Assembly: GCA_025458525.1 (NCBI GenBank)
Contig: JALOSF010000024.1
Span: 1-54,372, forward strand
DNA length: 54,372 nucleotides
Source of the DNA: Cypionkella sp.
GTDB lineage: Bacteria > Pseudomonadota > Alphaproteobacteria > Rhodobacterales > Rhodobacteraceae
Direction: 5' to 3'
The notes under the pieces are model-generated. The model had not been told where the DNA came from. It was given only the letters and a program-made list of their open reading frames with translations, and made no database searches. The translations under genes were made by a program, and so were the position numbers. The number at the start of each line of letters is the position of its first letter. The stretch's first letter is position 1. Positions 27,217-36,257 of the stretch are shown in pieces.

Positions 27217-28735
27217 TCGTGACAGGCTGGTTCGCTTGTGCCCGGGTCCAGTCTGACGCGCTGCCATCGGGCCAGATCACCCGCACCTCGGCCTCTGACG
27301 CCTGCCCAAGGCCGAAATGCTGCGGCCCCCAGATGCCGCTGACATGGCCGCCGCCCACCGTGATCTCGTGCCGTTGCAGATGGTCGCCCGTGCGCACCTC
27401 GACCCAGGCGCCGATGGCTGTCGGGTTCGGCCCCGGCTGCGACAAGGCCACCGTCAGCCAGTTCCCCACCGGCCCCGTATTGCGCCAGACCTGCGCCAGG
27501 GCGTTGCGGTTGACGACCACCAGATCAAGCGCCCCATCGGCGTTCAGGTCCACCACCGCGCCGCCCCGGCTGGGCTGGATGCTGGCCACCCCGGCGCGGT
27601 CGGCGGCCTCGGTAAACACCCCGTCCACGCCTTGCAGCAGCAGGTTGTTGGGGTCGGCCATCGCGAAATCCGGCATCTCCCAGACATTGCCCTTGGCCAC
27701 GAACAGATCGGCCCGCGCGTCATTGTTCACATCGGCAAACTGCGCATGCCAGCCGGTGGAGGGGCGCAGATCCTCGCCCATGAACGGCCGATGCGCCGTC
27801 ACCCCGCGCGCCCAGGCGATGTCGGTATAGTCGGGCGTCGCGCCCGGCCCCGGGGCCACAAGGCGCTGAAGCTTGTTGTCGGCCATGCTGGTGAGGTAGA
27901 ATTCGGGGTAGCCGTCTGCATCCAGATCGGTGCTGGCGATCCCCATGCCCCAGATGCGCAGGCGCTTCCACCCCTCGGCCTCGGTGTAAAGCCGCGGGGG
28001 CTGGCCCGGCTCCAGATGCCACATCTGCTCCTGCCCGCCCTCGTAATACTCGCGGTCATTCGACACCCGCAGCGATTTTTTCCCCGACCCGTTCCAGTCT
28101 GTGAACAGGATCGACAGCGCGCAATGGCTGGGGGTCAGCTCGATGGGCGCGCCATAGCGATCCCCCTCGGGCCGGTGCAGCCAGTTGGCGGTGCACGACC
28201 CCCAGGGATAGGCTTCCTCGCGCTGGTTGATGTAATTGCCGATGGCGATGGTGGGCAGCGTCGCTCCCGCCTCCCATGTCGCGGCAAGGGCTGTGGACCA
28301 CGCATCGCCGCCGTCAAGGCCCCAGGCCTCGTTCGCGCGTTCGAACCGGCAATCGCCAAGGCCGCGCATCACCACATTCTCGCCCACCCGCAGCAGCACC
28401 AGATCGGTGATCCCGTCGCTGTCGATGTCGATGGGGTAGGCGCCGGTGACGGCCTCCATCTCTATCCCCGAAGGTTCGGGCGCAAAGGCCAGCGCGCCGC
28501 CGGGTGTGCTGCGGTTGACCATCAGCACCGCCTTGCCCGTGCCGCCCGCCAGCGCGAGATCAGGCAGCGCATCGGCGTTGCAGTCAAAGGCCGCGACGCC
28601 GCCGCCAACCATATACTCCCACTCGCCGGTGAACTGGTGCGCCAGCCCCGACGAGGTGGTCTCCTCGGCAAACAGCGGCACGTCCTGCGCAGCGGCAGGC
28701 GTGGCGAGCAGCAGCACGGCAAGCGCCAACCTCAT
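27206..28735 (-). CDS. Secreted CRTAC1/ASPIC-UnbV family protein with FG-GAP/VCBS repeats
   Basis: The 509-residue precursor has a signal peptide (RLALAVLLLATPAAAQ). A beta-propeller-like array of calcium-binding repeats follows; five are easy to see: FDCNADALPDLAL, IDIDSDGITDLVLL, TDLDADGYPEFYL, ADVNNDARADLFV and VDLNADGALDLVV. The C terminus (HVSGIWGPQHFGLGQASEAE) is the ASPIC/UnbV domain. It should act outside the cytoplasm, probably as a binding or scaffold protein; no catalytic site is apparent. The ATG overlaps the haloperoxidase stop (ATGA), a strong sign that the two proteins work together. Confidence 0.87.
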   Translation of the reverse strand: MRLALAVLLLATPAAAQDVPLFAEETTSSGLAHQFTGEWEYMVGGGVAAFDCNADALPDLALAGGTGKAVLMVNRSTPGGALAFAPEPSGIEMEAVTGAYPIDIDSDGITDLVLLRVGENVVMRGLGDCRFERANEAWGLDGGDAWSTALAATWEAGATLPTIAIGNYINQREEAYPWGSCTANWLHRPEGDRYGAPIELTPSHCALSILFTDWNGSGKKSLRVSNDREYYEGGQEQMWHLEPGQPPRLYTEAEGWKRLRIWGMGIASTDLDADGYPEFYLTSMADNKLQRLVAPGPGATPDYTDIAWARGVTAHRPFMGEDLRPSTGWHAQFADVNNDARADLFVAKGNVWEMPDFAMADPNNLLLQGVDGVFTEAADRAGVASIQPSRGGAVVDLNADGALDLVVVNRNALAQVWRNTGPVGNWLTVALSQPGPNPTAIGAWVEVRTGDHLQRHEITVGGGHVSGIWGPQHFGLGQASEAEVRVIWPDGSASDWTRAQANQPVTITR

Positions 28736-30039
28736 GACAATGTCCTCAGCCCGGCGGCAAAGGCCCCGATGCAGCGGCCCTGCGCCAGCCCCTGCTCGAT
28801 CGCCGCGCGGAAGTGGATCCCGCCATACAGGCGGGAAATGCCCGCCTCATCCGCCGCCTGCCAGAAACTGTCATAGCGGCGCGGTGCCATCCCTTCACGC
28901 TCATGCGTGTGGTCGTCAAAGGCATAGCCGTCACCCAGCACCGCCGTCAGCACCGTCGCCGCCGCCCCCGACACGGTCGAATGGCCCGAGGGGTATTCGG
29001 GGAACGGCGGGGTGTTGATCAAGGGCGTCCAGGCCGGATCAATCACCCGCTTGATATAGGTCACAGGCCGCAGCAGGTTGTATTCGGACTTGGCCTGCCA
29101 GCAACCGATGAAGGCATCGGCCATTCCGATGCCAAGCCGCGCCATCATGTCGACACTCACCGAAAGCGACAGCCCGCGCCGGGTGATCAGGTCATTGGCG
29201 ATGAATATCCAGTGCCCCGGCGGGGTGGAGGACAGCATCGGGTCATCCGACCAGAACCGCGCGATCAGCTTTTGCTCTGCGGTCAGCGACTTTGAGGTCG
29301 TGTAAACCTCCATCGCCTCGGCATGGAAGGCCGACCCCGGTTCCTCGCTATAGGCGGGGGGCGGGGGCAGGGCGCAGGTGTCGCCCGCGGGCATGGCAAA
29401 GGGGCGGATCTGGCCCCAGCCGGGCAGCAAGGGCGCCTGCTGCTGGCGGATCAGGCTGGTCGGCACCCAGGCCGACGGGTCGTCTTTCGGAACATAGGTC
29501 ATGGGAAAGCCCATGTTTTCAATCACCGCCCCGCCATCGGCATCGGCCCAGGCGATGACATGGGCGGCGATGGCCTGCCCGAGGGCGGTGCTGCGCGCCA
29601 GCACATCGGGGGCCAGCCCCTCGGCCACACGGGCGTCTTGCGTGCGGGTCATCGTGGCCTTGGCGCGCTGCCCCGACGGCCCGGTGTTGGAAAAGAAATG
29701 CGCCACAGCCGTGGACAGCGCCGCTTGCAGCACCGCCGCCATATCATGCGCCCCCGCCTCGGGCCGGGGCAGGGGCGCCAGCCCATTGAGCTGCCCCGCA
29801 AGGCTGGTCAGGCTTGGGTCGCAGGCCGCCACCGACTCATAGCCGATGACGCCCAGATAGCCAAAGGCCCGTGCGGCCACGGGCGGCGAATAGGTCGCCG
29901 TGTGCCGCACCAGTTGCAGCGTCAGCTTGTACCAGTTGGTCAGCACCGGCACCGGATCGACCCCGGTTTGCGCGCGGGCAGGAAGGGCCGCCAGCGCAAG
30001 CCCCGCCGCCCCCAGTGTCAGAAACCCGCGCCGCTGCAT
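28732..30039 (-). CDS. Tat-exported vanadium haloperoxidase / PAP2-type phosphatase
   Basis: The 435-residue precursor begins with a twin-arginine signal (MQRRGFLTLGAAGLALAALP, cleavage near ARA), so the enzyme folds with its cofactor in the cytoplasm before export. The vanadate/phosphate-binding motifs are present: KSEYNLLRP, YPSGHSTVSG and SRLYGGIHFRAAIEQG, the last giving the catalytic histidine. The family includes vanadium-dependent haloperoxidases and acid phosphatases; motifs alone do not separate them. GGGG upstream favours ATG 30039 over ATG 30042 or GTG 30045. It begins about 10 bp after the xylA stop and overlaps the CRTAC1 gene, placing both in the xylose operon. Confidence 0.87.
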   Translation of the reverse strand: MQRRGFLTLGAAGLALAALPARAQTGVDPVPVLTNWYKLTLQLVRHTATYSPPVAARAFGYLGVIGYESVAACDPSLTSLAGQLNGLAPLPRPEAGAHDMAAVLQAALSTAVAHFFSNTGPSGQRAKATMTRTQDARVAEGLAPDVLARSTALGQAIAAHVIAWADADGGAVIENMGFPMTYVPKDDPSAWVPTSLIRQQQAPLLPGWGQIRPFAMPAGDTCALPPPPAYSEEPGSAFHAEAMEVYTTSKSLTAEQKLIARFWSDDPMLSSTPPGHWIFIANDLITRRGLSLSVSVDMMARLGIGMADAFIGCWQAKSEYNLLRPVTYIKRVIDPAWTPLINTPPFPEYPSGHSTVSGAAATVLTAVLGDGYAFDDHTHEREGMAPRRYDSFWQAADEAGISRLYGGIHFRAAIEQGLAQGRCIGAFAAGLRTLS

Positions 30040-30049
30040 CATCACCCCG

Positions 30050-31351
30050 TCAGATATACTTGTTCCACAGGTTCTCGAGCCGTTCCTGCCTGCCCGATTT
30101 CGGCTGCGGCTCCAGCCCTTCGGCGGTCACGCGGGCGGCTGCCGCCTCCAGCCCGCCGGTCAGCATGGCCTTGGCCGCGGGCGTCTCCCACCCGGCATAG
30201 CGGGCGCGGCGATTGGCCTCCAGCTCATCCGACTCCAGCATGGCCGCCGCGCATTTCAGCGCCCGCGCGCAGGTGTCCATCCCGCCGACATGGGCGAGGA
30301 TCAGATCCTCGGGGTCAAGGCTCTGGCGCCGCACCTTGGCGTCAAAGTTTGTGCCGCCGGTGGTGTAGCCACCTGCCCGCAGGATTTCATAAAAGGCGAG
30401 GGCCTTTTCGGCGTGGTTGTTCGGGAACTGGTCGGTGTCCCAGCCCGACTGGTAATCGTTGCGGTTCATGTCGATCGACCCGAAGATCCCAAGGCTGGCC
30501 GCCATGGCGATCTCATGCTCGAACGAATGGCCGGCAAGGATGGCGTGGCCCTGTTCGATATTGGTCTGAACCTCTTTTTCCAGCCCGAAATCCTTCAGGA
30601 AGCCGTAAACCGTTGCCACATCGTAATCATACTGATGCTTGCTCGGCTCCTGCGGCTTTGGCTCGATCAGGATCGCGCCCTTGAAGCCGATCTTGTGCTT
30701 GTATTCCACCACCTGTTGCAGGAACCGCCCGGCATGGGCGCGCTCGGCCTTCAGGTCGGTGTTCAAAAGCGTCTCATAGCCTTCGCGCCCGCCCCACAGC
30801 ACATAGTTCTGCCCGCCCAGTTTCATCGTGGCGTCCATGTTGGCCTTCACGGTGGCAGCCGCATAGGCATAGACATCCGGATCGGGGTTGGTGGCGGCCC
30901 CACTCATCCAGCGGCGGTTGGAAAACAGGTTGGCGGTGCCCCAGAGCAGCTTGGCCTTGTGGCTTTCCTGCTTGGCGGCCAGGTGATCGACCATGACGTC
31001 CAGATTGCGCTTGCTCTCGGCGAATGTCGCACCTTCGGGGCGCATGTCGGCGTCGTGGAAGCAATAGAACGGCACGCCCAGAATATCGAACATCTCGAAG
31101 GCCACATCAGCCTTCAGCCGCGCCAGATCCATCGTGTCGCCAAACCACGGGCGATCAAAGGTCTGTCCGCCGAACGGGTCACCGCCGGGCCAGGCGAAGC
31201 TGTGCCAATAGGCGACGGCAAAGCGCAGATGGTCCTCCATCCGCTTGCCAAGGATCACCTCGTCGGGATTGTAATGGCGAAAGGCGAATTCGGTGCTGGC
31301 ATCCGCGCCTTGATAGGTGACGGCGGGGATATCCTTGAAAAACTCGGTCAT
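30050..31351 (-). CDS. xylA: Xylose isomerase
   Basis: The 433-residue cytosolic metalloenzyme converts D-xylose to D-xylulose. Metal and substrate residues are seen in [12 protein letters not shown] (catalytic histidine), [17 protein letters not shown] (glutamate, lysine), [18 protein letters not shown] (histidine, glutamate) and [20 protein letters not shown] (aspartates). The length fits class II isomerases. Its start overlaps the xylB stop by 4 bp. Confidence 0.96.
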   Translation of the reverse strand: MTEFFKDIPAVTYQGADASTEFAFRHYNPDEVILGKRMEDHLRFAVAYWHSFAWPGGDPFGGQTFDRPWFGDTMDLARLKADVAFEMFDILGVPFYCFHDADMRPEGATFAESKRNLDVMVDHLAAKQESHKAKLLWGTANLFSNRRWMSGAATNPDPDVYAYAAATVKANMDATMKLGGQNYVLWGGREGYETLLNTDLKAERAHAGRFLQQVVEYKHKIGFKGAILIEPKPQEPSKHQYDYDVATVYGFLKDFGLEKEVQTNIEQGHAILAGHSFEHEIAMAASLGIFGSIDMNRNDYQSGWDTDQFPNNHAEKALAFYEILRAGGYTTGGTNFDAKVRRQSLDPEDLILAHVGGMDTCARALKCAAAMLESDELEANRRARYAGWETPAAKAMLTGGLEAAAARVTAEGLEPQPKSGRQERLENLWNKYI

Positions 31352-32784
31352 GTCAGGCCCTTGATGGCGGATTGAGCGGAAAGGTGGCGGGCGTGGCCCG
31401 CATCGAAAGCGTCTTTGAGCGCGGCATCAGGTTCGATGACGCGGGCGATGGCGGGCAGGGTGGCGATCTCGGCCCCGGCCCCGGTCGCGGCCATCAGTGC
31501 AAGGCGCGCGGCGCCAAAAGCCCCGCCGAAATCGCCCGCCACCGGCACCTGCACCGGACAGTTCAGCGCGGTGGCAATCGCGCGCAGCCAGTAGTCAGAC
31601 CGCGACCCGCCGCCCACGGCGAGCAGGCTGTCGATCCGCGTGCCGGTCGCGGCCAGCGCGTCGCGGCAATCGCGGAAAGCGAAGGTCACGCCTTCGAGCA
31701 GCGCGCGCGTCGCGGCATCGCGGTCGGTCGCATGTTCCAGCCCGACAAAGGCCCCGCGCACCGAAGCCGAGTTCAGCGGCGTGCGCTCGCCGCCCAGATA
31801 GGGCAGGAACAGGGTCTTGCCGGGTGCTTGCAAGGCGCCAAGGCCCCCCGTCAGCCCCGCCGCATCGGTGCCGGTCAGCCGCGCAAACCAGTTCAGCGCA
31901 TCAGTGCAGGCCAGGATCACGCCCATCTGGTGCCAGGTGTTCGGCAAGGCGTGGCAGAATGTGTGCACGGCCGTCGCCGCGTCCGGCTGATAGCCGTCAT
32001 TGGCGGCAAAAAGCACCCCGCTGGTGCCCAGCGACACAAACGCCTCACCCGCGCGCACCACGCCCACACCGACGCCCGACGCCGCATTGTCGCCGCCACC
32101 GCCTGCGATCACCACGCCCTTCGGCAGGCCCCAGCGCGCCGCAAGATCGGGCCGCAAGGTGCCCGAAACTTCTGACCCCTCGACCAGCGCCGGCATGTGG
32201 CCGCGCGTCAGCCCGCAGGCGGTCAGCAGATCATCCGACCAGTCGCGCGCCCCGGTATCAAGCCACGCCGTGCCCGCCGCATCCGACATTTCGGACACAT
32301 GGTTGCCAGACAGCCACAGCCGCAGATAATCCTTGGGCAGCAGCACCTTGGCGACCTTGTCCCACAGGCTTGGCTCATGCGCCTGCACCCACATCAGCTT
32401 GGGCGCGGTAAAGCCCGGGAAGACGATATTGCCGGTCAATCGGCGGAACATCGGGTCGCCGTCCATCTCGGCGGCCTCGGCAGCACTCCGGGTATCGTTC
32501 CACAGGATGCAGGGCCGCAGCACCTGATCCGACGCATCCAGCAGCGTCGCCCCATGCATGTGCCCCGACAACCCGATGCCGCGCACCGCGCCAAGGCCAT
32601 GCACCGCCAGCGCATCCATCACCGTCTCGGCGGCGGTGATCCAGTCGCTGGGGGATTGCTCGCTCCACCCGTCATGAGGGCGCTGCACGGTCAGCGGGGC
32701 GGTGGCTTCTGCCACCACCGCCTGATCCTCGGACATCAGGATACCCTTCAGCCCCGAGGTGCCAAGATCAAGCCCGATGAACAT
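31348..32784 (-). CDS. xylB: Xylulokinase
   Basis: The 478-residue FGGY kinase phosphorylates D-xylulose to xylulose 5-phosphate for the pentose phosphate pathway. Seen are the phosphate-binding [13 protein letters not shown] at the N terminus, [13 protein letters not shown] (the substrate-loop QMHG region, here HMHG), [17 protein letters not shown] and [20 protein letters not shown]. The start overlaps the transporter ATPase stop (TGATG) and the end overlaps xylA, so the genes are coupled. Confidence 0.95.
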   Translation of the reverse strand: MFIGLDLGTSGLKGILMSEDQAVVAEATAPLTVQRPHDGWSEQSPSDWITAAETVMDALAVHGLGAVRGIGLSGHMHGATLLDASDQVLRPCILWNDTRSAAEAAEMDGDPMFRRLTGNIVFPGFTAPKLMWVQAHEPSLWDKVAKVLLPKDYLRLWLSGNHVSEMSDAAGTAWLDTGARDWSDDLLTACGLTRGHMPALVEGSEVSGTLRPDLAARWGLPKGVVIAGGGGDNAASGVGVGVVRAGEAFVSLGTSGVLFAANDGYQPDAATAVHTFCHALPNTWHQMGVILACTDALNWFARLTGTDAAGLTGGLGALQAPGKTLFLPYLGGERTPLNSASVRGAFVGLEHATDRDAATRALLEGVTFAFRDCRDALAATGTRIDSLLAVGGGSRSDYWLRAIATALNCPVQVPVAGDFGGAFGAARLALMAATGAGAEIATLPAIARVIEPDAALKDAFDAGHARHLSAQSAIKGLT

Positions 32785-33545
32785 CAGTAGGCCGCGGCAG
32801 GCTTCTTGCCCATGATGATCATGCCAAGGATATCGTCATCGGTGACCTCGCCCACATTCACCGTGCCGACGCGCTGGCCGTTCTTCATCACCACGGCGCG
32901 GTCGCACAGGTCCATCACGGCGTGAATGTCATGCTCGATCAGGAAGATGCCCAGACCCTGACGCTTCAGCTCCTGGATCAGTTCGGCCACCATCTGCGTT
33001 TCCTGCGGGCCAAGGGCGGCGGTGGGTTCGTCCATGATCAGGATCTTGGCGTTGAAATACACCGCCCGCGCGATGGCGACCGACTGCCGCTGCCCGCCCG
33101 AAAGTGCCGACACCGGCACGTTGAACTTACGGAAGTTGGGGTTCAGCCGCGCCATGATCTTGCGCGTCTCTGCCTCCATCCGCGCGTCATCGACGAAACC
33201 GGCGGCTGTCACCAGCTCGCGCCCCAGAAACAGGTTCGAGGCCGCATCCAGATTGTCGGCCAAGGCCAGTGTCTGGTAGATCGTCTCGATGTTGTAATGG
33301 CGGGCGTCGCGCGGATTGTTGATCTCGGCCCGCGCGCCGTTGATGTAGATCTCGCCCGCGTCTTTCTGATAAGCGCCCGACAGGCATTTGATCAGCGTCG
33401 ATTTGCCCGCGCCGTTGTGGCCCAGCAGGCCCACGACTTCACCCGGATACAGGTCGATGCTGACGTGATCGACGGCCTTGATCCCGCCGAACGAGATCGA
33501 GATGTCGCGCATCTCGACCAACGGAGTTCCTTTGCTTGCGGTCAT
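32784..33545 (-). CDS. xylG: Xylose ABC transporter ATP-binding protein, single NBD
   Basis: The 253-residue ATPase has one nucleotide-binding domain only: Walker [11 protein letters not shown]-loop ETIYQTLAL, signature [14 protein letters not shown] and Walker [12 protein letters not shown], with the H-loop LIEHDIHAV. The name follows context; the classical XylG of enterobacteria has two NBDs and about 510 residues, so this is the FrcA-like short form. ATG 33545 is used; the frame extends to 33644 inside the permease gene but that part is not homologous. It would work as a homodimer with XylH. Confidence 0.88.
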   Translation of the reverse strand: MTASKGTPLVEMRDISISFGGIKAVDHVSIDLYPGEVVGLLGHNGAGKSTLIKCLSGAYQKDAGEIYINGARAEINNPRDARHYNIETIYQTLALADNLDAASNLFLGRELVTAAGFVDDARMEAETRKIMARLNPNFRKFNVPVSALSGGQRQSVAIARAVYFNAKILIMDEPTAALGPQETQMVAELIQELKRQGLGIFLIEHDIHAVMDLCDRAVVMKNGQRVGTVNVGEVTDDDILGMIIMGKKPAAAY

Positions 33546-33555
33546 GGCTGCGCCC

Positions 33556-34869
33556 TCACTTGGTCTTGGCGTTGTAAAGATTGTCGAGATAGACGGCGAG
33601 GACCAGCACCAGACCCACGACGATCCGCTGGATTGCGGCGTCAAAGCCGATCAGCACCATCCCCGATTGCAGCGACTGCATCACCAGCGCCCCAAGGATC
33701 GCGCCGTAAATCGTGCCCACCCCACCGGCCAGCGACGTGCCTCCGATCACGGCCGCGGCGATCACATACAATTCGTCGAGCGTGCCAAGCGCGTTGGTGG
33801 CCGAGTTCAGGCGGGCCGAGGCGATCACCGCCGCGATCCCGGTCAAGGCCCCCATCAGTGCGAAAATCTTCAGTGTCATCCAGCGGGTGTTGATGCCCGC
33901 AAGTGCGGCTGCCTCGGGGTTGCCGCCGATGGCGAACACATAGCGGCCAAAGCGGGTGCGGGTCATCAGGATGGTCATGCCGATGCCCACCGCGATCATG
34001 ATCAGCACCGGAATGGCAAAGCCGTGCGAGACAAAGGCGTCTTCCGGCAGGCCCATCTGGCGCAGGATGCCCTTGGGCAGCGGATAGGCGTTCATCAAGA
34101 GGACCGACCCGATGATCGCGCCGCAACCGATGGCGCCCAGCGTCACCTCGGCCCACATCGGGCGGAGCGGGAAGTCGTGCTTGCGGCGCTGCTTGCGCCC
34201 GTTGACCAGCAGCCAGACCACACCGGCGCAGGCCAGCAGGCCGACGATCCAGCTGCCCATCGCGCCCACATTGCCGCCCGGGCCACCGCCCAGAAGCGCG
34301 AATGTGCTGTCCACCGGGGAAATCGTCTTGCCGCCATTGGCGATGAACGCCATGCCGCGCCAGACCATCAACCCGCCGAGTGTAACGATAAAGGACGGAA
34401 TGCCGCGGAACGCGATCAGCCAGCCATGGAACGCCCCGATCAGCGCCCCCAGTGCAATGCCCACCACGCAGGTGATGATCCAGATCGACCAATGCCCCAG
34501 ACCCAGGATCTGCGGCAGCACATCCACCTGAAGGATACCCATCATCATCCCGGTCACGCCGATGATCGACCCCACCGACAGGTCGATGTTGCGCGTGATG
34601 ATGACCAGCACCATGCCCGTCGCCATGATCGCGATGCTGGAGGTCTGCACCGACAGGTTCCACAGGTTGCGCGGCGTCAGAAAGGCGCCGTTGCCGTTGA
34701 CGATGGCCCCATAGAGGTGAAACCCGATCCAGATCAGCGCCAGCGCGCCCAGCATGCCCAGAAGGCGGGTGTCGATTTCAGTGGCGGCCAGAAAGCGTTT
34801 GACCGGATTGCCCTCCGTGGCGCCGGCAAGCGGCGCTGTGGCGGGGGAAGTTTGGGGTGACTTGCTCAT
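33556..34869 (-). CDS. xylH: Xylose ABC transporter permease
   Basis: The 437-residue CUT2 permease carries family segments [31 protein letters not shown] and [17 protein letters not shown], with about ten or more hydrophobic stretches. A charged cytoplasmic loop ([11 protein letters not shown]) lies mid-protein. The N-terminal 30 residues are polar and Pro/Ser/Thr-rich, which is common in alphaproteobacterial XylH. It lies between xylF (149-bp gap with hairpin) and xylG (10-bp gap). Confidence 0.92.
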   Translation of the reverse strand: MSKSPQTSPATAPLAGATEGNPVKRFLAATEIDTRLLGMLGALALIWIGFHLYGAIVNGNGAFLTPRNLWNLSVQTSSIAIMATGMVLVIITRNIDLSVGSIIGVTGMMMGILQVDVLPQILGLGHWSIWIITCVVGIALGALIGAFHGWLIAFRGIPSFIVTLGGLMVWRGMAFIANGGKTISPVDSTFALLGGGPGGNVGAMGSWIVGLLACAGVVWLLVNGRKQRRKHDFPLRPMWAEVTLGAIGCGAIIGSVLLMNAYPLPKGILRQMGLPEDAFVSHGFAIPVLIMIAVGIGMTILMTRTRFGRYVFAIGGNPEAAALAGINTRWMTLKIFALMGALTGIAAVIASARLNSATNALGTLDELYVIAAAVIGGTSLAGGVGTIYGAILGALVMQSLQSGMVLIGFDAAIQRIVVGLVLVLAVYLDNLYNAKTK

Positions 34870-34980
34870 GGCATCCTCCGGAAACTGGGGGCAAAGCGGT
34901 CAGGGCGGGCCTGCATCTGTGCAAGCTGCCGGAACGGCCTTGTCATGCAAGGCGGGTCCGGCAGGGCAAGGCCTCTGCGC

Positions 34981-35001
34981 GGCGCCCGGGGTCCGGGCGC
35001 C
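34981..35001 (-). other. 9-bp GC stem-loop after xylF
   Basis: GGCGCCCGG (34981-34989) and CCGGGCGCC (34993-35001) form a perfect stem with a 3-base loop, starting 18 bases after the xylF stop on the minus strand. A second 6-bp stem (GCCTTG/CAAGGC) follows at 34937-34953. Neither has a T-tract. The likely effect is protection of the xylF message or partial termination, which would give more binding protein than permease. That is inference. Confidence 0.55.
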
Positions 35002-35018
35002 ACGCGATAGGTCAGGGC

Positions 35019-36044
35019 TTACTCGCAGCCCACCACGCCGGCAATCGCGCCTTCGCAGGCGGCTTCCTTGGTGATGTGACCTGCGTCGATGGCGACGTTC
35101 AGGTTGGCACGGGTCAGCGGGGTCGGTGCCAGCAGGATGGCGTTCATTTCAACGCCCTTCTCGCCGCCCGAGAACTTGGTCGCGCCGGGGATCGAGTCCA
35201 GAGCGGCCCCGTCGGCCAGAGCCGAGGCGATTTCGCCCGCAGCCTTGCCCAGCTGGCGCGCGTCCTTCCAGACCGACACGGTCTGGGTGCCGCGGGCCAC
35301 ACGGTTGATCGCTGCAAGGTCGCCGTCCTGGCCGCCGACCGGAATGGTCAGGCCCTGAGCGCCCAGTGCCGCGACCACGCCACCGGCCATGCCGTCGTTC
35401 TGGCTCAGCACCGCGTCCACGTCGTTGTTGGCCGAGGTCAGGATCTGCTCCATGTTCTTCTGGGCGTTCTCCGGCTTCCAGCCGTCCGAGAAGGCCTCGC
35501 CGACGATGGTGATCTTGCCCGCGTCGATCGCCGGCTGGATCACCGACATCATGCCTTGCAGCAAGAAGCCTGCGTTCGGGTCGCCCGGGTCGCCCTTGAT
35601 GATCGCATAGTTGCCTTCCGGCACTTCGGCGAACACCGATTCCGCAATGATCTTGCCGACGCCGACGTTGTCGAAGGTCAGATAGAAGGTGCGGTCATCT
35701 TCGATCAGGCGGTCATAGCCGACGACCGGAATGCCTTCGTTGGCAGCCAGTTCGATGGCCGGCCCGATGGCGTCCTTGTCCCAGGCGTTGATGATCAGGG
35801 CGTCCACGCCCTGTGCGATCAGCGCCTCGATGTCGGTCAGCTGCTTGGCCGAGGACGATTCGGCATCGGCCGAGACGTATTCGTTGCCAGCGGCTTCCAG
35901 AGCGGCCTTCACGGCTGCTTCGTCGATCTTCCAGCGCTCTTCCTGAAAGCTGCCCCACGACACGCCGATTTTCTTGCCCTCTGCCAATGCGGCAGACGAA
36001 AAACCTGCCGCCGCGATCACGGCGAGCACGATTGCGTTACGCAT
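35019..36044 (-). CDS. xylF: Xylose ABC transporter periplasmic binding protein
   Basis: The 341-residue precursor has a signal peptide (RNAIVLAVIAAAGFSSAALA). The mature part is a type 1 periplasmic sugar-binding protein: IGVSWGSFQEERWKIDE at the N-terminal strand, DALIINAWDKDAIGPAIE, IPVVGYDRLIEDD and AVLSQNDGMAGGVVAALG. These match XylF closely. The ATG at 36044 has a strong GGAGG eight bases upstream; the in-frame extension to 36221 is promoter DNA. The gene is divergent from the ROK regulator. Confidence 0.95.
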   Translation of the reverse strand: MRNAIVLAVIAAAGFSSAALAEGKKIGVSWGSFQEERWKIDEAAVKAALEAAGNEYVSADAESSSAKQLTDIEALIAQGVDALIINAWDKDAIGPAIELAANEGIPVVGYDRLIEDDRTFYLTFDNVGVGKIIAESVFAEVPEGNYAIIKGDPGDPNAGFLLQGMMSVIQPAIDAGKITIVGEAFSDGWKPENAQKNMEQILTSANNDVDAVLSQNDGMAGGVVAALGAQGLTIPVGGQDGDLAAINRVARGTQTVSVWKDARQLGKAAGEIASALADGAALDSIPGATKFSGGEKGVEMNAILLAPTPLTRANLNVAIDAGHITKEAACEGAIAGVVGCE

Positions 36045-36102
36045 ATGTATCCTCCCTATGGATGCAGCCAGCGTATGGCTGGTTCGACAGATTCGTCGAT
36101 AC

Positions 36103-36142
36103 GGGCGAAAATTGCCCTTATTAATTTCAGTTGTCAAAATAA
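36103..36142 (-). promoter_or_regulatory. Candidate xylF promoter with overlapping ROK-type operator
   Basis: On the minus strand TTGACA (36132-36137) and CAATTT (36109-36114) are separated by exactly 17 bases, a plausible sigma-70 promoter firing toward xylF. An AT-rich repeat with TTATT (36118-36122) and AATAA (36138-36142) as arms covers the -35 element. ROK regulators such as NagC and XylR bind AT-rich sites of this kind. An imperfect GGGC-N7-GCCC palindrome (36103-36117) covers the -10. The picture fits repression by XylR in the absence of xylose. Confidence 0.45.
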
Positions 36143-36187
36143 AAATTGTGATGAAACCTAGGGTAGCGCAAGGATCGATCCCGGAAA

Positions 36188-36202
36188 TGCTGCTTTGCAG
36201 CA
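36188..36202. promoter_or_regulatory. 6-bp-arm palindrome near xylR
   Basis: TGCTGC-TTT-GCAGCA is a perfect inverted repeat about 55 bp before the xylR start, in the 213-bp divergent region. It could be an autoregulatory site for XylR or a leader hairpin. No direct evidence chooses between them. Confidence 0.3.
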
Positions 36203-36257
36203 ATTCTTGGGCGGTTCGCAAAGCGTGTCGGCGCTAATTTGTTAGGAAGCCAAAGAA

